Shown in pieces: positions 1 to 7,435 of a DNA stretch of 32,651 nucleotides. Position 1 is the stretch's first letter. The number at the start of each line of letters is the position of its first letter. Both the position numbers and the translations under genes were made by a program. This DNA comes from Desulfobacteraceae bacterium (lineage in GTDB: Bacteria > Desulfobacterota > Desulfobacteria > Desulfobacterales > RPRI01): NCBI GenBank assembly GCA_003818505.1, contig RPRI01000048.1:1-32651 (forward strand). Reading direction: 5' to 3'. Below the pieces are notes generated by a model. That model was not told the origin of the DNA. It worked only from the letters and a program-made list of their open reading frames with translations, and did not search any database.

Positions 1-252
1 GACTCCCATCAGTCCCTTGCGTCTGCCTATCCTGTCGGAGTACCAGCCGGAAAAAACCTTGAGCAGGCTGGCGGTGGATTCCGCGATTCCTTCTATAAGG
101 CCGATTACCGATTTGTTGACTCCTAGTACGTTTGCCAGAAACAACGGTACGAGGGGATAGACCATTTCGGAACTGACATCCATGAAGAAACTGACGAGCC
201 CGGTGGCAAATACGTTTCTTCCCAAGCCGAAATAACCGATAAATTTTTTCAT
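1..252 (-). CDS. MFS transporter, N-terminal part (runs off window)
   Basis: Reading the minus strand from the ATG at 252 gives about 84 residues without a stop to the window edge. They hold a first membrane helix, the segment DVSSEMVYPLVPLFL, a second helix, and the loop motif GWYSDRIGRRKG. That loop is the classic MFS loop 2-3 signature (G-x-x-x-D-R-x-G-R-R). The family moves small solutes across the inner membrane by proton antiport or symport; the substrate cannot be told from this part. The start codon overlaps the stop of the upstream GTPase gene (ATGA), so the two are translationally coupled and share the fluoride-riboswitch leader. From that context I infer a role in fluoride or related anion stress, but no known fluoride exporter of this family is established to my knowledge. 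Confidence 0.85.
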   Translation of the reverse strand, partial: MKKFIGYFGLGRNVFATGLVSFFMDVSSEMVYPLVPLFLANVLGVNKSVIGLIEGIAESTASLLKVFSGWYSDRIGRRKGLMGV

Positions 253-2051
253 ACCGACTTATCTTTGCTTGGATGCGTTACTCCATCCGTTATCGTTTTA
301 ATTCGTATGATGCCGGCTTTTATTTGATTCAGCTTTTTGATAATTTGATCAAGTTCATACTTTCTTGCAGAGACCTCCTGTTCGCTTTTTGCCCTCATCG
401 TCATTCCTTTTTCTAATGAAGCAGATATGCCTTCGATTGTTGCATCTATTCTCCGGAGCATTTCCCACCTGAAATCCAGCCGGCTTTTGTCGAGTCGCCG
501 CTCAAAGTCGTATCCTATCCTGCCGCATTGCATTGAAACGGCTTTGTGGAGATATTCCTTCATTTTTTTCAGTACAAGCTTGTCGCCTAAAAACTTCGGG
601 AGCGCCAGGGTAATTGTAGATGCAAGAATCTCGATGCCCACGGGCTCGTCCCTGAACTTATAGTAGAAGCCGGTTTTGACCGACCAGACAGCCTCAATCT
701 TAACAGCGTCGAAGGGGACGGCAAAAAGTTCTGATGAAAATCTCAGGATCGCATCAACAGTCTCGTCGATCTTAATGATGAAACGTTTGCAGGCGTTCTC
801 GAAAGATTTCGCAATCCGCTCATCAGCCTCAGCGCGCCAGGTGTTGAAGGAGTTTTTTATGCAAATAATGACCTGCTCTTCAAGCATGCTGCGGAGTTTT
901 TTGAGAGAAAGGCTCCTGTTCTGATTGAACATCTCTTCAAGGCGCGTTTCTTCATGGAGAAGCAGATCCGTCTTGAATCCGTGAAGATCATCATCAAGGG
1001 CTTTGGCAAGACGAATGGTTTCACCTTTAAGGAGAATATCAAAGTCCTGCTTTTCGAGTTCAGTTTCTTTTTTTTTATCTTCAAATGCCCGTAATTTTTC
1101 TTTCAGCTCTTCAAGCGGAGCTGAGAGGGATTTAATCTCAAGCTCCAGCTCAAGCTTTGCCTGTGACAGCATACGCAGAATGTTATTTGCCGCAGATAGG
1201 ATGAGAAGGTTACCCTTCTCTTCCACCAGGAATTTATTCAGTTCATCCTTAAAAACAGGGAGAAGACTTTTTCGGAACACCTCGTCCGATTTTGAAACAG
1301 ACCCTTCGAGTGCAAGGCGGGCCGAGACGGGGAAAAGTTTGACCTCAGTGCCCATGGTTTCCCTTAGTACATTTTTCGAGAATTCTATAGATTCCTCCAG
1401 CTCCTTTTCGCACAGATAATCGGCTTTGTTGAGCAGGAACAGGATCTTTTTGGAATACTCTTTCACATCATGCAGGAAGTCTATTTCAGATTTGCTTATC
1501 GGCTGGTCCACGGAAAGGAGGAACAGGGCGGCGTCAGATTTCGGCAGATACCGGTACGCAATGTCCGTATTATGCTGGTAGATTGAACCAACGCCGGGGG
1601 TGTCAATCAGCCGCACACCATCTCTTAGATAAGAAGAGGGATAGGTAATTATCACCTCATTCACATCCTTCGCATTTTTAGGATTTCCTTTTTCTGTGAC
1701 ATATTCATGTATGCTCTCAGGACTGATTTCTGCAGCTCTGTTATCATTGAAATGAACCATGACTCTGAGCGCCTCACCATACGTTATTATAGTAACAATG
1801 GATGTAAGAGGCACTACTGAAACAGGCAAGATTGGATTTCCTAAAAGTGCATTAATAAGGCTCGTCTTTCCTCGTTTGAACTGTCCTACAACTACGAGAT
1901 TAAAAGTATCTGTACGTAACTTGTCGCGTAACTCTTCACAGGGAAATCTGCGGATATTGCTTATGGTCAGCATATCATCTATGCAGGTTGAGAGATCACC
2001 TTTCAATTGGATGTAGTCTGATATGCAGGATGATTGCCCGGAGGAGGTCAT
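249..2051 (-). CDS. Dynamin-like large GTPase
   Basis: 600 residues from the ATG at 2051. GTPase motifs are all present: P-loop GQFKRGKT at about 56-63, a switch threonine in VVPLTS, G3 DTPG at 150-153 and G4 NKAD at 208-211. A long helical region with heavy charged coiled-coil content follows (about 300-400). A hydrophobic patch around SELFAVPFDAV and a second one near LASTITLALPKFLG could be a membrane-contacting paddle, and the protein ends in another helix. This is the bacterial dynamin-like protein plan: membrane remodelling or repair by GTP-driven assembly at the inner membrane (family knowledge). A longer reading from a TTG at 2102 is unlikely because that codon lies inside the riboswitch terminator hairpin. 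AAAAGGG precedes the ATG. It is the first gene of the operon, with the MFS gene overlapping its stop. Confidence 0.88.
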   Translation of the reverse strand: MTSSGQSSCISDYIQLKGDLSTCIDDMLTISNIRRFPCEELRDKLRTDTFNLVVVGQFKRGKTSLINALLGNPILPVSVVPLTSIVTIITYGEALRVMVHFNDNRAAEISPESIHEYVTEKGNPKNAKDVNEVIITYPSSYLRDGVRLIDTPGVGSIYQHNTDIAYRYLPKSDAALFLLSVDQPISKSEIDFLHDVKEYSKKILFLLNKADYLCEKELEESIEFSKNVLRETMGTEVKLFPVSARLALEGSVSKSDEVFRKSLLPVFKDELNKFLVEEKGNLLILSAANNILRMLSQAKLELELEIKSLSAPLEELKEKLRAFEDKKKETELEKQDFDILLKGETIRLAKALDDDLHGFKTDLLLHEETRLEEMFNQNRSLSLKKLRSMLEEQVIICIKNSFNTWRAEADERIAKSFENACKRFIIKIDETVDAILRFSSELFAVPFDAVKIEAVWSVKTGFYYKFRDEPVGIEILASTITLALPKFLGDKLVLKKMKEYLHKAVSMQCGRIGYDFERRLDKSRLDFRWEMLRRIDATIEGISASLEKGMTMRAKSEQEVSARKYELDQIIKKLNQIKAGIIRIKTITDGVTHPSKDKSV

Positions 2052-2077
2052 GCCCAAGCCCTTTTGTTTGTTCAAAT

Positions 2078-2112
2078 AAAAAACTCCTACCCTATATTCC
2101 AAGAGTAGGAGT
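2078..2112 (-). terminator. Riboswitch-controlled intrinsic terminator
   Basis: Minus-strand stem ACUCCUAC (2112-2105) pairs perfectly with GUAGGAGU (2090-2083) over a 14-nt loop. U residues at 2083-2078 follow directly. The 5' arm is shared with the fluoride aptamer pseudoknot, so the two folds are mutually exclusive. Confidence 0.9.
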
Positions 2113-2160
2113 CATCAGTCCGTTACGGGCGGTTATCAGGGGGACTCCATCCCCCAGCTT
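2078..2160 (-). promoter_or_regulatory. Fluoride riboswitch (crcB motif) with transcription-terminating expression platform
   Basis: On the minus strand, P1 is GGGGG (2155-2151) paired with CCCCC (2143-2139) around the loop AUGGAGU. The joining segment UGAUAA leads into a second stem CCG...CGG, followed by ACUGAUGACUCCUAC (2119-2105). Loop bases GGAGU (2148-2144) can pair with ACUCC (2112-2108), the pseudoknot typical of the crcB/fluoride aptamer. The conserved GAUG and UGAUGACUCCUAC elements match the consensus I know for this class. The last aptamer bases ACUCCUAC also pair with GUAGGAGU just downstream, forming a terminator. Fluoride binding should lock the pseudoknot, prevent the terminator and turn on the GTPase-MFS operon. 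Confidence 0.93.
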
Positions 2161-2168
2161 TGGACGTT

Positions 2169-2197
2169 TATATAAATGAGCAATCCGGAAAAGTCAA
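2169..2197 (-). promoter_or_regulatory. Sigma70-type promoter for the fluoride-riboswitch operon
   Basis: Minus-strand TTGACT (2197-2192), a 17-bp spacer and TATATA (2174-2169) are close to the sigma70 consensus. Initiation about 6-8 bases further on would begin the transcript just 5' of the aptamer, which fits a leader RNA of about 110 nt before the GTPase start. Confidence 0.75.
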
Positions 2198-2257
2198 TAT
2201 CTAATCGGCTTTTATACCAAGCACTATAATAATCTCTCATTAATGTTATATGCAAGA

Positions 2258-3601
2258 TCAGTCATTGAATATCTTTAAAGAATCTCCGTTTACATCCTGC
2301 GCCGGCAAGGCCGAAGGCCCGGAAGACGTCTCCTGAACGGATCTGAGTTTCCGTTCAATGGCTCGTGTCCTTGTTTCGGCGCTGTCTATCGTATCTGTTG
2401 CTTCAAGGAGCTTCTTCTTTGTTTTTGCAAGCACATCCCCGAACTTGCCGAATTCAGCCTTGACCGCTCCTAGAAGAACCCATATTTCGCTTGAGCGTTT
2501 TTCTATTGCAAGCGTTCTGAAACCCATCTGAAGGCTGTTTAATAAAGCCGCAAGGGTTGTAGGCCCTGTTACAATCACCCGGTATTCACGCTGAAGAATA
2601 TCGCAGAGCCCGGGTCTGCGGATAACCTCTGCGTAGAGACCTTCGATCGGAAGGAACATGACTGCAAAGTCGGTGGTGTTGGGAGGATCTATGTATTTCT
2701 CCCTTATATCCTTTGCCTCCGCTTTTATGCGCATTTCAAGGTTTTTAAGAGATTTATCAGCAAGATCTTTATCTGCGGCCTCCTGGGCATCGATGAGGCG
2801 CTGGTAATCCTCCTGCGGGAATTTTGCGTCTATCGGCATCCAGACAACATGCTGACCCGAAGGATCCTGCCCGGGAAGTTTTATGGCAAATTCCACCCTT
2901 TCCTGGCTGTTCTTTTTTGTTGCCACATTGGCTTCATACTGGTCCGGGGATAATATCTGCTCAAGAATCGCGCCAAGCTGGATTTCGCCCCAGGTTCCGC
3001 GGGTTTTAACATTGGTGAGCACTTTTTTCAGATCCCCGACTCCTGTCGCGAGAATTCTCATCTCACCAAGCCCTTTGTAAACCTGTTCAAGGCGCTCACT
3101 GACCTGTTTGAATGATTCGCCGAGTCGTGTTTCAAGGGTCGTCTGGAGTTTTTCATCGACGGTTGCACGCATCTGTTCGAGCTTTTTGCTGTTCTCCTCC
3201 TGCATGATGCTCATCCGGTTTTCCATTGTAATTCGCATCGATTCCAGCTTTTCCTCGTTGAGCCTTGTCATCGCAAGAAGCTGTTTTGAAAAAGAATCCA
3301 ACTGGTCTTTCTGCATGCCGGCAATCTCGGCCATTCGTTTTGAAAGGGAGTCTCCGTAATCCTTAAGTGAGTTTCCAAGTTCTTCGCGTGCGAGCTTCGA
3401 GTTATCGGTAGATTCCTTCCTGTTTTCGGAAACCTCTTTTTTTACGGAAGATTCAATGTTTGCCGTCTGCTTTTCAAGCGAAGCAAAATAATCTTTTAGC
3501 TTTGTCTCGATATCTTCCGGTTTGCGCCTTGAGATGACGAGAATAAAAATAAAAGATAAGATGCTGATGATGCCTATCAGAATAAGCAATATATTTGTCA
3601 T
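2258..3601 (-). CDS. rmuC: RmuC family DNA recombination-limiting protein
   Basis: 447 residues from the ATG at 3601, which has GGAG about 7 bases upstream; a longer start at 3634 would fall in the flanking repeat. An N-terminal membrane helix (about residues 4-23, ILLILIGIISILSFIFIL) is followed by a long coiled coil (about 30-170). The conserved RmuC domain comes next (about 190-400), including RGTWGEIQLGAILEQIL, the DAKFPQEDY segment and FLPIEGLYAE. RmuC proteins carry a restriction-endonuclease-like fold and limit inversions at short inverted repeats in E. coli. The lysine and aspartate of DAKFP sit where the family has its putative catalytic motif. The gene ends just upstream of the divergently functioning fluoride operon promoter and appears monocistronic. 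Confidence 0.93.
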   Translation of the reverse strand: MTNILLILIGIISILSFIFILVISRRKPEDIETKLKDYFASLEKQTANIESSVKKEVSENRKESTDNSKLAREELGNSLKDYGDSLSKRMAEIAGMQKDQLDSFSKQLLAMTRLNEEKLESMRITMENRMSIMQEENSKKLEQMRATVDEKLQTTLETRLGESFKQVSERLEQVYKGLGEMRILATGVGDLKKVLTNVKTRGTWGEIQLGAILEQILSPDQYEANVATKKNSQERVEFAIKLPGQDPSGQHVVWMPIDAKFPQEDYQRLIDAQEAADKDLADKSLKNLEMRIKAEAKDIREKYIDPPNTTDFAVMFLPIEGLYAEVIRRPGLCDILQREYRVIVTGPTTLAALLNSLQMGFRTLAIEKRSSEIWVLLGAVKAEFGKFGDVLAKTKKKLLEATDTIDSAETRTRAIERKLRSVQETSSGPSALPAQDVNGDSLKIFND

Positions 3602-3633
3602 TTCCAACTCCACTTGTCGGCTGAAATGAATCA

Positions 3634-3742
3634 CGTCACTCCCGTGAAAACGGGAGTCCAGAAGTATTTGAAAAAACTGGATTCCCGCTTTCGCGGGAAT
3701 GACGTGAAAGAGGGAATCCGGACTTTTTTACGAGTTCATCAA
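3634..3742. repeat. Dispersed palindromic repeat, family A, copy 1
   Basis: Two nested hairpin arms, CGTCACTCCCGTGAAAACGG and ATTCCCGCTTTCGCGGGAAT, are roughly inverted relative to each other. A tail ending in GGACTTTTTTACGAG follows. A second copy lies at 12872-13001 in the same orientation. The copy abuts a truncated gene (3749-4351). Confidence 0.85.
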
Positions 3743-3748
3743 TCGTGA

Positions 3749-4351
3749 ATAGCAAAAAATCGGATTTATGGCGCAGGATGGTATGAGAAAGAGAGTGTTG
3801 CGTCAAGTTTAAAAAACATACTATTCTTCATAAGGTCCGAGAAACCGTTCGCCGTTAAAGTGGATCAGATGTGTCGGAGATTCGGCAATCCAGACTTCCG
3901 GCGTATCATGGACAGCATAGACCCTCTTCCGGCGCCCGCAAAATTCTGCGTGGCAAAACCTCTGAGCCTCTTTACCAGTGATGAAAAGCCTGATGTCGTT
4001 GCTTTTTTTGCCAGACCGGAGTCTTTATGCGGCCTTCACCAGCTCTCGACTTTCGTGACAAACGACTATGAGGCGGTTTCCTCGCCCTGGGGCGCAGCAT
4101 GCACGAACTTAGTTACCTGGCCCTATAAATATCTTGCTGCAGGAAAAAACAAAGCAGTCCTCGGAGGATGGGATCCCTTGGCCCGTAAGTTCTTCAAAAC
4201 CGATGAGTTGTCCTTTACAGTCCCGTATAAAATGTTCGAACAGATGCTGAATCGCTACACAGAGTCTTTTCTCATGACCGGCACATGGGCCACGATGAAC
4301 AAAAAGATTGAACGAAGCAACGAAGCGTGGAGCAAAAAAACGGCGGAATAA
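3749..4351 (+). pseudogene. DUF169 family protein, 5'-truncated
   Basis: The frame is open from 3749 to the stop at 4349-4351, but no ATG/GTG precedes a GTG at 3860, which would give 163 residues. The readable part matches the C-terminal two thirds of DUF169 (COG2043) proteins: [24 protein letters not shown], a cysteine in PWGAACTNLVTWP, KAVLGGWDPLARK and DELSFTVPYKMFEQML. Homology-like sequence (YGAGWYEKESVASSLK) continues upstream of the GTG to about 3767 and stops where repeat family A ends. Full-length members are about 230-280 residues, so the N-terminal third is missing. The function of DUF169 is not established. A short product from the GTG cannot be excluded. Confidence 0.7.
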
Positions 4352-4442
4352 AATTCCTGTCAGTATTCGGCTTTATTGAAGCAACAGCAGGCAGCAAAGA
4401 ATTTCAAAGTCTATCCACCACCTGGCGGACATCAGACAGACA

Positions 4443-4637
4443 TCATAGCCCTTTAGGATTTTTTACGGCGCAATTGCAGCCTCCGGTCTTTTTTTCATTT
4501 GCAATTTTTTCCAGAATCAATGAACGGCGGTTATCCCGATAATCTTTTTCAATATCTTTCCTCGTATATTCAAAGCAGTAGCACACCAAATCATTATCTT
4601 TGAACTCATCGGTTCCCCGTGGATAATTTCCACTCGG
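4443..4637 (-). pseudogene. Small CopZ/BFD-like [2Fe-2S] protein, apparently start-less
   Basis: On the minus strand a frame open after a TAA at 4638-4640 reads to a TGA at 4443. It contains NDLVCYCFEYTRKDIE, then a basic helix, then GGCNCAVKNPKGL at the C terminus. The paired C-x-C (CYC) and C-x-C (CNC) are the cluster ligands of the small BFD/CopZ-N-like [2Fe-2S] domain, typically 55-75 residues, and the ending NPKG is familiar for this group. Two stops (TAA ATA TAA) lie directly upstream and there is no ATG; only TTG/GTG codons at NDLVC could start it. I read it as a fragment or a gene with a non-ATG start. It is convergent with the DUF169 remnant. Confidence 0.55.
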
Positions 4638-4829
4638 TTATATTTATGAATTAGCAATGAAATGAGAGATTGATTCAGTCATACGGATGTTGATTCTTCT
4701 CTGTTTAGTCCAAAGCAGAAACCCTTGCCCTTAGGGCAAGGTCAGAGTTCAATAGGCTTTGCCTTTTGAACAACCCATTTGTTAAATCCAACCTGAGTTG
4801 TCCCCACAACTACAGGAAGGAAGTAACAA

Positions 4830-5264
4830 ATGAGTCGATTTCGCAAATTATCACAAACGATATGGCATTGCCAATATCATATAGTTTGGACACCGAAATA
4901 CCGATTTCGAATAATAACCGGAGAAATCGCACAGGAGGTTGAGAACTGTATCCGGGCGTTTTCGGAGCAATCAAAAACTGAAATCATAGAATTGAATGTT
5001 CAGGTGGATCATGTTCACCTGTTATCAATGGTTCCCCCGAAGCTATCGATTTCTGAGTATGTTGGAATCATAAAGGGACGAACTGCGATACGGGTATTGA
5101 ATAAGTTCAAACATTTGAAAAAGAAGCCCTATTGGGGCAATCATTTTTGGTCCAGAGGCTACTGTGTGGATACAGTTGGTTTGGATGCTGAGATGATACG
5201 CAAGTATGTAAAATACCAAGAAGTCAAAGAACGACAAGCCGAAAAGCAGCAACCAATGTTTTGA
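4830..5264 (+). CDS. tnpA: IS200/IS605 family transposase TnpA (Y1 HUH)
   Basis: 144 residues, the normal length for IS200 TnpA. It opens with the WHCQYHIVWTPKYR strand typical of the family. The HUH metal motif is DHVHLL (H61, H63) and the nucleophile is probably Y126 in IRKYVKYQ. Y1 transposases cut and join single-stranded DNA next to subterminal hairpins. No frameshift is visible, so the protein should be intact. AGGAAGGAAG lies just upstream of the ATG. There is no tnpB or accessory gene. Confidence 0.95.
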   Translation: MSRFRKLSQTIWHCQYHIVWTPKYRFRIITGEIAQEVENCIRAFSEQSKTEIIELNVQVDHVHLLSMVPPKLSISEYVGIIKGRTAIRVLNKFKHLKKKPYWGNHFWSRGYCVDTVGLDAEMIRKYVKYQEVKERQAEKQQPMF

Positions 5265-5338
5265 TAAATACGGGACAACTCAACCTTGCCCTCTCAGAGG
5301 GCAAGGCAAACTATCCCCTTTTAGGGGTTATAACAAGG

Positions 5339-5363
5339 CCGGCCCCTTTGGGGTCGGATTTTT
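5339..5363 (+). terminator. Terminator-like hairpin at IS200 right end
   Basis: CCGGCCCC (5339-5346), loop TTT, GGGGTCGG (5350-5357; one G-T pair), followed by ATTTTT. It could stop tnpA transcripts before the downstream cluster. Confidence 0.6.
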
Positions 5364-5542
5364 ACTCAAGCTATTGCGGGTACCTCAATCCTCGTTCTTT
5401 CTCTGTAAGAAGCTTTACCCTTGACATGAAAGAATAAATTCAGCTATTTTGAATTAAATTAGAAATTTATTTCATTCACATGATAATAATACGTTTTTTC
5501 AAATAGTTTCTATGCAATGAGCCTGTTGAAGGGCACTAACTT

Positions 5543-5748
5543 ATGATAATTGTCTCTGTTCCGTTAAAAGATATCATTCTGGATCCGTCAAAAAATATTG
5601 ATCTTTCTACTATTTCCTCGACGCTCTTCAAAGATTTGCCGGTAAATCACGCGATGAAATATTCTGTATTGTTTCAGAAATCGGCATGCTCAGAACAAAG
5701 GGCATAGATTATTTTGACCCAGATAAAACCTATAGCTTTAATCATTGA
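5543..5748 (+). pseudogene. Frameshifted small ORF resembling the N-terminal domain of the next gene
   Basis: From the ATG at 5543 the first frame reads MIIVSVPLKDIILDPSKNID and runs to a TAG after 55 codons. Around 5640 a one-base shift moves to a frame that continues sensibly (SRDEIFCIVSEIGMLRTKG, FDPDKTYSFNH) and stops at 5746-5748, against the next start. The beginning resembles the next protein's start (MKILIPLKDIMIAPGKRFDP), sharing the pattern PLKDI-x2-xP-x-K. I infer a decayed or frameshifted paralogue of about 65 residues. The function is not recognised, and it is possible that neither frame is expressed. Confidence 0.4.
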
Positions 5749-5759
5749 AAGAACCTCAG

Positions 5760-6503
5760 ATGAAAATATTAATCCCATTGAAAGACATCATGATCGCACC
5801 GGGTAAGCGATTCGATCCTGCTGAATATACTGAACAGGACGTGATTACCCGTATCAAGAAGCTTTATGGTGTGATTGCAGAAGTAATGGATATTGTTGTC
5901 GAAGGCGAAATGATACACATTGAATTCCGGGATGCAACACCGGAAAAGTACAAAGAGGCCATGGAAAAACTCCACAAAGGAGTTCAAGAGGCGCAAAAAG
6001 GTCAGCTTGTAAAAGCCCTGAACCTCTTTAAGGAAGTCCTTGCTGTGATACCAGAAAACCTTGATGCCCGCCGGAATATGGCAAAGGCATATCTGGAACT
6101 GAATAATATTGAGAACGCCAAGAAGATATTCCAGGAAGTCCTGCAATTGAACCCGACTGATCATGGTGCAGCAATTTCACTCGGGAATATTTACGCCCGA
6201 AATGAACACAACTTGGATGTTGCCGCATTCTATTATGACCTCTGTCTTCAACACCATCCCGATGATGCAATGCTGACCTGCAACTACGCCGCTCTGATGT
6301 TTGAGAAAGGCGATTTCCAGAAGGCGGAAGTAATGTTTAAACAGGCCATTAATGGCGGTAATATGCCCAACGCATATTACGGTTTAGCGCTTCTTTACCG
6401 GATGGCCGATAAGCGTGATGCCAGTAAAAGCGTTCTGGAAACAATGTTTGTCCGGATACCACAACAGACTTTGGCAAAAGAATATGCTGGGATATACGCC
6501 TAA
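5760..6503 (+). CDS. TPR-repeat protein with short N-terminal domain
   Basis: 247 residues from the ATG at 5760; an upstream TTG at 5745 overlaps the previous stop and is less likely. Residues 1-65 form a small, probably beta-rich domain beginning MKILIPLKDIMIAP. From about residue 70 at least four tetratricopeptide repeats follow, for example AQKGQLVKALNLFKEVL and LNNIENAKKIFQEVLQLNP. TPR arrays are helical protein-binding scaffolds. No signal peptide or membrane segment is seen, so it should be cytoplasmic. It is the first intact gene of a five-gene co-directional cluster with gaps of 38, -20, 35 and 72 bases. It probably acts as a binding or sensor subunit for its neighbours; the specific function is unknown. 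Confidence 0.8.
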   Translation: MKILIPLKDIMIAPGKRFDPAEYTEQDVITRIKKLYGVIAEVMDIVVEGEMIHIEFRDATPEKYKEAMEKLHKGVQEAQKGQLVKALNLFKEVLAVIPENLDARRNMAKAYLELNNIENAKKIFQEVLQLNPTDHGAAISLGNIYARNEHNLDVAAFYYDLCLQHHPDDAMLTCNYAALMFEKGDFQKAEVMFKQAINGGNMPNAYYGLALLYRMADKRDASKSVLETMFVRIPQQTLAKEYAGIYA

Positions 6504-6541
6504 GCCAAAAACCTATACAGCGAGTTGAGCAAAGGGATAAA

Positions 6542-7435
6542 ATGATTAAGGACATAAACTACGCACTTATGCTGATCAAGGCCAACAAACTTGACGGCGC
6601 AAGGGACATATTGGAGGAACTTCTAAAGAGTGACCCTCAGGACAAGGACATCCTTTATAATCTCGGCATGTGCTATACAGAATTGGATGAACCTGATAAA
6701 GCTGTAAAAACCCTGTCCGAATGTGTGCGATGCTATCCAAATTATTCAAACGCTTATGTGGCGCTGGGATTTGCCCACTCACGGCTTGCTGACGATAAAA
6801 AGGCCAAAGAATATTTTCTGAGAGCACTGGAGATAGATCCTGTAAATTCATACGCACTTCGAAATTTAGGCAGTATTTACGGAAATGAAAATGATTACGA
6901 AAAGGCTATAGAATGTTTTGAAAAATCATTTTCGATAAATCAGGAAGACCAACTGACGGCGTATGGCTTGGGCTATACTTATTACCATACAGGAAAACTC
7001 GATAAAGCCGTTGAGTATTTTAAAATTGTAATCGCACTGGATGAATCAACAAAAATTGCCGGCCTTGCAAAAAACCTAACCCGTGAAATTGCTGAGATCA
7101 ACCTGAAGTCACAAGGTTTCAGAACAGATGCCATGTTCTATTGCCTGGGAGCCTTACAGTTCTTCGATGGCAAAAAAAGCGAAGAAATTAGAGAAGTCGC
7201 TTTTGAAATCGGTCTTAAAGGAACGCAGGGATTGGATATAAATAATCCCGATAAAAAATATACGCTTACCTCCATGTTAGGCACTTTCACCGGGTTACAG
7301 CTCGTCAGCTATATGTATGTGGGTTTCAAAATAATTGAACCGAGTATTGACACCGGTTTGGATCTCTCAAAGGAATACAAGGAAGCCCTCAGACTATTTG
7401 TACAAGAAAGTTCTTATGGATATACAATTCATTGA
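6542..7435 (+). CDS. TPR-repeat protein with unknown C-terminal domain
   Basis: 297 residues from the ATG at 6542, with AAAGGG just upstream. Residues 1-175 hold about five consecutive TPR units, including DKAVKTLSECVRCYPNYSNA, YEKAIECFEKSFSINQ and GKLDKAVEYFKIVIALDES. The last 115 residues or so (FYCLGALQFFDGKKSEEI onward) are not TPR-like and I do not recognise them; the stretch TLTSMLGTFTGLQLVSYMYV is mildly hydrophobic. Its 3' end overlaps the next gene by 20 bases, which indicates translational coupling with the HExxH protein and probable joint function. Confidence 0.82.
   Translation: MIKDINYALMLIKANKLDGARDILEELLKSDPQDKDILYNLGMCYTELDEPDKAVKTLSECVRCYPNYSNAYVALGFAHSRLADDKKAKEYFLRALEIDPVNSYALRNLGSIYGNENDYEKAIECFEKSFSINQEDQLTAYGLGYTYYHTGKLDKAVEYFKIVIALDESTKIAGLAKNLTREIAEINLKSQGFRTDAMFYCLGALQFFDGKKSEEIREVAFEIGLKGTQGLDINNPDKKYTLTSMLGTFTGLQLVSYMYVGFKIIEPSIDTGLDLSKEYKEALRLFVQESSYGYTIH

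Larger units (their letters stand above)
4721..5366 (+). mobile_element. IS200-type insertion sequence
   Basis: A single tnpA (4830-5264) is bracketed by subterminal hairpins built on the same sequence. The left one is CCTTGCCC (4723-4730), loop TTA, GGGCAAGG. The right one is CCTTGCCCTC (5284-5293), loop TCA, GAGGGCAAGG. Two more hairpins lie between the left end and tnpA: GTTCAA/TTGAAC arms at 4747-4771, and GTTGT-CCCC-ACAAC at about 4796-4809 just before the Shine-Dalgarno, a position typical of IS200 translational control. A terminator-like hairpin closes the right end. No terminal inverted repeats or target duplication are expected for HUH elements, so exact ends are uncertain by tens of bases. 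Confidence 0.8.

Noticed and set aside
1003-1419. 138-codon serine/arginine-rich plus-strand frame
   Set aside because: Antisense to the dynamin-like gene's coiled coil; composition is an artefact of the opposite strand.
2052-2102. TTG start that lengthens the dynamin-like protein by 17 residues
   Set aside because: The codon lies within the fluoride riboswitch terminator hairpin; the ATG at 2051 is after it and has a better ribosome binding site.
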